From Cellulomonas iranensis NBRC 101100 = JCM 18110 (GTDB lineage Bacteria; Actinomycetota; Actinomycetes; Actinomycetales; Cellulomonadaceae): a stretch of 63,947 nt of DNA. Below the pieces are notes generated by a model. It was given only the letters and a program-made list of their open reading frames with translations. It was not told the origin of the DNA and did not search any database. The position numbers were made by a program, and so were the translations under genes. Below, in pieces: positions 60,591 through 63,947 of this stretch; within the stretch, counting starts at the first letter, position 1; the number at the start of each line of letters is the position of its first letter. The stretch spans positions 1 through 63,947 of the forward strand of contig NZ_BCRB01000015.1 of the NCBI RefSeq assembly GCF_001552375.1, written 5' to 3'.

Positions 60591-62528
60591 TTGGCACCTC
60601 CTCCCCGCCGCCGTGAACGGCCGGTCCGCACGCTCGTCACCCTCGCGGTCGTGGTCGTCGCGCTCTTCGCGACGCTCCTCGCCGGCACGCGCTGGGGCGA
60701 CGCCGCGCTGACGCCCAACCTCGCGCTCGACCTCGAGGGGGGCACGCAGGTCATCCTCGAGCCCGTGCCCGAGGTCGCGGGTCAGGTGACGTCCGACACG
60801 ATCAACCAGGCCATCGCGGTCATCCGGCAGCGCGTCGACGCCTCGGGCGTGGCGGAGGCCGAGATCACGAGCCAGGGCGGCGACAAGATCGTGGTCGCGC
60901 TTCCGGGCCGTCCGAGCGAGGCCACGCTCGACCTCGTGCGCACGTCGGCGCAGATGGAGTTCCGTCCCGTGCTGGTCGAGGGCTCGCCGACGCCCGCGTC
61001 GGCGGGCACGGACCCGTCGGCCGAGCCGACACCCCCGGCCGACGACACGACCGCGGCGCCCGCCGACGGCGCGACGGGCGACCCGGCGGCGCCCGCGGAC
61101 GACGCGACCGACGCGGCCGCCGACCCGGCCGCGACGCCCGAGCCCGCCGCGACCGACGGGGCCGCGGACGCGGCGCCGTCGGACGAGCCGGGCAAGGCCG
61201 CGCCCGACAGCCCGAGCGACGTCGCGTACTACGTGACGCCCGCCGTGCAGGCCGAGTTCGACGCGCTGGACTGCACGCTCCCGGAGAACCGGACGGGTGG
61301 TGCGCCCGGCGACCCCGACAAGGCGTTCGTGGCGTGCGAGCAGGAGGGCCTGGCCAAGTACATCCTGGGCCCGGTCGAGATCCCCGGGGCCGACATCAAG
61401 AGCGCGACGTCCGGCCTCGGTGTCAGCTCGTCCGGCGTCCAGACCGGCGAGTGGGTCGTGAACCTCGAGTTCACGTCGGCCGGCACGCCGAAGTTCACGG
61501 AGGTCACGACCCGGCTCTCGGGGCAGCAGCGCCCGCTCAACCAGTTCGCGGTCGTGCTCGACGCGCTCGTCATCTCGGCGCCGTCGGTCAACGCGGTGAT
61601 CCCGAACGGCCAGGCCGAGATCTCGGGCACGTTCACGCGGCAGACCGCGGCGAACCTCGCCAACCAGCTGAACTTCGGGTCCCTGCCGGTCAGCTTCGAG
61701 GTGCAGAGCGAGCAGCAGATCTCCGCGACGCTCGGGTCCGAGCAGCTCCAGAAGGGCCTGCTGGCCGGCATCTTCGGCCTGCTGCTCGTCGTCGTGTACT
61801 CGCTCTTCCAGTACCGCACGCTCGGTCTCGTCACGGTCGCGTCGCTGCTCGTGGCGGCCGTGGTCACCTACGGCGTCATCGCGCTGCTGTCCTGGCTGCA
61901 GGGCTACCGGCTCTCGCTCCCCGGCGTGGCGGGCCTCATCGTCGCGATCGGCATCACCGCGGACTCGTTCATCGTGTACTTCGAACGCATCCGCGACGAG
62001 CTGCGCGACGGCAGGTCGCTGGGCGCCGCGGTCGACAAGGGCTGGGAGCGCGCGCGCCGCACGATCCTCGCGTCCGACGCGGTCAACTTCACCGCGGCGA
62101 TCGTGCTCTACCTGCTGGCGGTCGGCGGCGTGCGCGGGTTCGCGTTCACGCTCGGGCTCACGACGATCGTCGACCTCGTCGTCGTGTTCCTGTTCACGCA
62201 CCCGCTCATGACGCTCCTGGCCCGCACGCGGTTCTTCGCCGACGGCCACCCGGCCTCGGGCCTCGACCCGCGCCGGCTCGGCGTGGACACCGCGCGCTAC
62301 GTGGGACGCGGCCGGGTCACGACGCCCGGCCAGCGGTCGAAGGGCACGTCCGACGCGCCCACGACCCGCGAGCCCGTCACGGTCGGGGCGGCCGGCATGA
62401 CGATCGCCGAGCGCCGCGCCGCCGCGCGCGCCGCCGAGGCGAGCGCGACGCCGCCGCAGGACGACCCACCGACGACCGGAACGACCGACGCGCCCGCCGA
62501 CGGCCGTCCCGAGGGGAGCGACCGCTGA
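60591..62528 (+). CDS. secD: protein translocase subunit SecD
   Basis: 645 residues. The start is a TTG at 60591 behind AGAGAAG; no ATG or GTG is available before the first helix (VRTLVTLAVVVVALFATLLAG). NLALDLEGGTQVILEP is the D1 motif. The periplasmic P1 domain contains a low-complexity insert of about 75 residues made of Ala, Asp, Pro and Thr (about 137-210). Five more helices follow, with the D4 motif GVAGLIVAIGITADSFIVYFERI. With SecF it uses the proton gradient to pull exported proteins. Residues beyond about 580 are a cytoplasmic tail. Confidence 0.94.
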   Translation: MAPPPRRRERPVRTLVTLAVVVVALFATLLAGTRWGDAALTPNLALDLEGGTQVILEPVPEVAGQVTSDTINQAIAVIRQRVDASGVAEAEITSQGGDKIVVALPGRPSEATLDLVRTSAQMEFRPVLVEGSPTPASAGTDPSAEPTPPADDTTAAPADGATGDPAAPADDATDAAADPAATPEPAATDGAADAAPSDEPGKAAPDSPSDVAYYVTPAVQAEFDALDCTLPENRTGGAPGDPDKAFVACEQEGLAKYILGPVEIPGADIKSATSGLGVSSSGVQTGEWVVNLEFTSAGTPKFTEVTTRLSGQQRPLNQFAVVLDALVISAPSVNAVIPNGQAEISGTFTRQTAANLANQLNFGSLPVSFEVQSEQQISATLGSEQLQKGLLAGIFGLLLVVVYSLFQYRTLGLVTVASLLVAAVVTYGVIALLSWLQGYRLSLPGVAGLIVAIGITADSFIVYFERIRDELRDGRSLGAAVDKGWERARRTILASDAVNFTAAIVLYLLAVGGVRGFAFTLGLTTIVDLVVVFLFTHPLMTLLARTRFFADGHPASGLDPRRLGVDTARYVGRGRVTTPGQRSKGTSDAPTTREPVTVGAAGMTIAERRAAARAAEASATPPQDDPPTTGTTDAPADGRPEGSDR

Positions 62529-63631
62529 TGGCCTCCGGATTCGCCCAGTGGGGCAACGACCTGTACACGGGTCGCCGCTCGTACGACATCGTCGGACGGC
62601 GACGCACCTGGTACGTGATCTCCGCCGTCCTCGTGCTGATCTCCGCGGTGCTGCTCGTGCGGCCCGGCCTGAACCCGGGCATCGAGTTCCGCGGCGGGTC
62701 GGAGTTCGTGGTGTCGGGCGTCGCGACGACCGACCAGCAGCTCGCGATCGACACGGTCCAGGCGGTCGCGCCGAGCGAGAGCCCGCGCGTCACGACCGTC
62801 GGCGGCTCGTCGTTGCGCATCCAGACCGCCGAGCTCACGAACGACGAGGTCGAGCAGGTCAAGAACGGCCTCATGGCCGCGTTCGACGTCACGCAGGACG
62901 AGGTGACGAGCGCGTTCGTCGGCCCGTCGTGGGGCAAGGACGTGTCGCAGAAGGCCATCACCGGCCTGATCGCGTTCCTCGTGTTCGTCTCGCTCGTCAT
63001 GACCGTGTACTTCCGCAACTGGCGCATGGCCGCGGCCGCGCTCATCGCGCTGTTCCACGACCTGCTCATCACGGTCGGGATCTACGCGGCGGTCGGCTGG
63101 GAGGTCACGCCCGCCACCGTGATCGGCTTCCTCACCATCCTGGGGTACTCGATCTACGACACGGTCGTCGTGTTCGACAAGGTGCGGGAGAACACCGCCG
63201 ACACGCTCGACCAGAGCCGCTTCACGTACGCCGAGAAGGCGAACCTCGCGGTCAACCAGACGCTCGTCCGCTCGATCAACACGTCGGTCGTGGCGCTGCT
63301 GCCGGTCGGCTCGATCCTCGTGGTCGGCGCGTTCATCCTCGGGGCGGGCACGCTGCGGGACATCGCGCTCGCGCTGTTCGTGGGCATGCTCGTCGGCGCC
63401 TACTCCTCGATCTTCCTCGCGACGCCGCTCGAGGTGACGCTGCGCGAGCGCGAGAAGCCCGTGCGCGACCACACGGCGAAGGTCCTCGCGGCCCGCGCGG
63501 GTGCGGTGCACGCCGAGGACGGCGACGGCGCTCCGGTCGCCGTCGGCGCCGCGACGCCGCGCGCGACGGCCGCGCTGCGCCCCGGGGGCCACCTCGGGCA
63601 GTCCTCGCAGCCCAAGCGGAAGAAGCGATGA
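62528..63631 (+). CDS. secF: protein translocase subunit SecF
   Basis: 367 residues, six membrane helices. GIEFRGGSEFVV is the SecF first-loop motif; FLTILGYSIYDTVVVFDKVRENTAD and LVRSINTSVVALLPV are characteristic. It forms the proton-driven SecDF complex in the membrane. Its ATG overlaps the secD stop (TGATG). The last 70 residues are a basic, Ala-rich cytoplasmic tail that ends QPKRKKR. The apt gene overlaps its stop. Confidence 0.96.
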   Translation: MASGFAQWGNDLYTGRRSYDIVGRRRTWYVISAVLVLISAVLLVRPGLNPGIEFRGGSEFVVSGVATTDQQLAIDTVQAVAPSESPRVTTVGGSSLRIQTAELTNDEVEQVKNGLMAAFDVTQDEVTSAFVGPSWGKDVSQKAITGLIAFLVFVSLVMTVYFRNWRMAAAALIALFHDLLITVGIYAAVGWEVTPATVIGFLTILGYSIYDTVVVFDKVRENTADTLDQSRFTYAEKANLAVNQTLVRSINTSVVALLPVGSILVVGAFILGAGTLRDIALALFVGMLVGAYSSIFLATPLEVTLREREKPVRDHTAKVLAARAGAVHAEDGDGAPVAVGAATPRATAALRPGGHLGQSSQPKRKKR

Positions 63632-63947
63632 GCGCCGTGGTCGAGGGGACGGACGCCCGGGCCGCGCTGGCACGACGCGTCGACGCGCTCATGCGCACGG
63701 TGCCGGACTTCCCGGAGCCGGGCATCCAGTTCCGCGACATCATGCCGCTGCTGGCGGACGCCGACGCGTTCGCCGCGGTCGTCGACGCGTTCGCGGCCGC
63801 GGTGCCGGAGCCGGTCGACCTCGTCGCCGGCATGGAGGCGCGCGGCTTCCTGCTCGCCGCGCCGGTCGCGACCGCGCTGGGCGCGGGCGTCGTGCCGGTG
63901 CGCAAGGCCGGCAAGCTGCCCGGACCCGTCGCGTCGCAGTCGTACGC
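63628..63947 (+). CDS. apt: adenine phosphoribosyltransferase, 5' part (runs off the window)
   Basis: 106 residues are visible; the gene continues past the last base. PDFPEPGIQFRDIMPLLADADAF is the characteristic Apt beginning, then LVAGMEARGFLLAAPVATALG and VPVRKAGKLPGPVASQSY. The PRPP-binding loop lies beyond the end. It salvages adenine to AMP. The ATG overlaps the secF stop (ATGA, 63628-63631). In related genomes a relA/spoT gene usually follows. Confidence 0.95.
   Translation, partial: MSAVVEGTDARAALARRVDALMRTVPDFPEPGIQFRDIMPLLADADAFAAVVDAFAAAVPEPVDLVAGMEARGFLLAAPVATALGAGVVPVRKAGKLPGPVASQSY

Overview
This window comes from a high-GC Gram-positive actinomycete. Third codon positions are almost all G or C, GTG starts are very common, and many operons are joined by ATGA or GTGA stop/start overlaps. 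The phosphatidylinositol-mannoside genes, the MoeZ-like MoeB-rhodanese, the NnaR-type regulator and the thrS-HIT-pgsA-patA-pimA-pdx-yebC-ruvCAB-yajC-secDF-apt order all fit Actinobacteria. The overall flavour suggests a Cellulomonas-like member of the Micrococcales, but this is inferred from gene content and not from a marker gene. I see no insertion sequences, phage genes, CRISPR arrays or rRNA genes.

Layout. Bases 1-8.9 kb: the end of a LuxR-type regulator, a DUF1269 membrane protein, the glycogen-to-trehalose genes glgX-treY-treZ and a transglutaminase-like protein. 9-11.2 kb: a GtrA-fused glycosyltransferase and two small conserved proteins. 11.2-20.5 kb: a molybdenum block holding mobA, modCBA with a Mop-domain regulator, moaE, moaD, moaA, moeA, moaC, mog, a moeB-rhodanese gene and a cupin. 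20.6-40 kb: a nitrogen-oxide block with a Cys-containing ArsR/SufR-like regulator, a DUF2249 protein, an NnrS-like membrane protein, a very large membrane-anchored copper nitrite reductase, narK, a nasA-cysJ fusion, a membrane sulfite-oxidase-like molybdoenzyme, nirBD and the siroheme genes (Met8-CobA fusion, sirB) together with nnaR. 40-44.7 kb: small proteins, a glycosyltransferase, four tRNA genes, pabB-pabC and an ssgA-like gene. 44.8-63.9 kb: nadE, then the conserved thrS-to-apt housekeeping locus.

The middle of the window is functionally coherent. ModABC imports molybdate. The Moa/Moe/Mob enzymes build bis-MGD cofactor for the assimilatory nitrate reductase and Moco for the sulfite-oxidase-like enzyme. 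NarK imports nitrate, NasA makes nitrite, and NirBD with siroheme made in the same operon makes ammonium. The separate NirK route would turn nitrite into nitric oxide. The narK-nasA and nirBD operons share a nearly superimposable promoter. The NirK operon instead carries a pair of GGGACC-N2-GGTCCC inverted repeats placed symmetrically around a divergent promoter.

A second theme is leaderless transcription. More than ten genes have an ANNNT-type -10 element exactly six bases before the start codon, and this fixes several start choices. Function calls rest on reading translated motifs by eye; no database search was possible.
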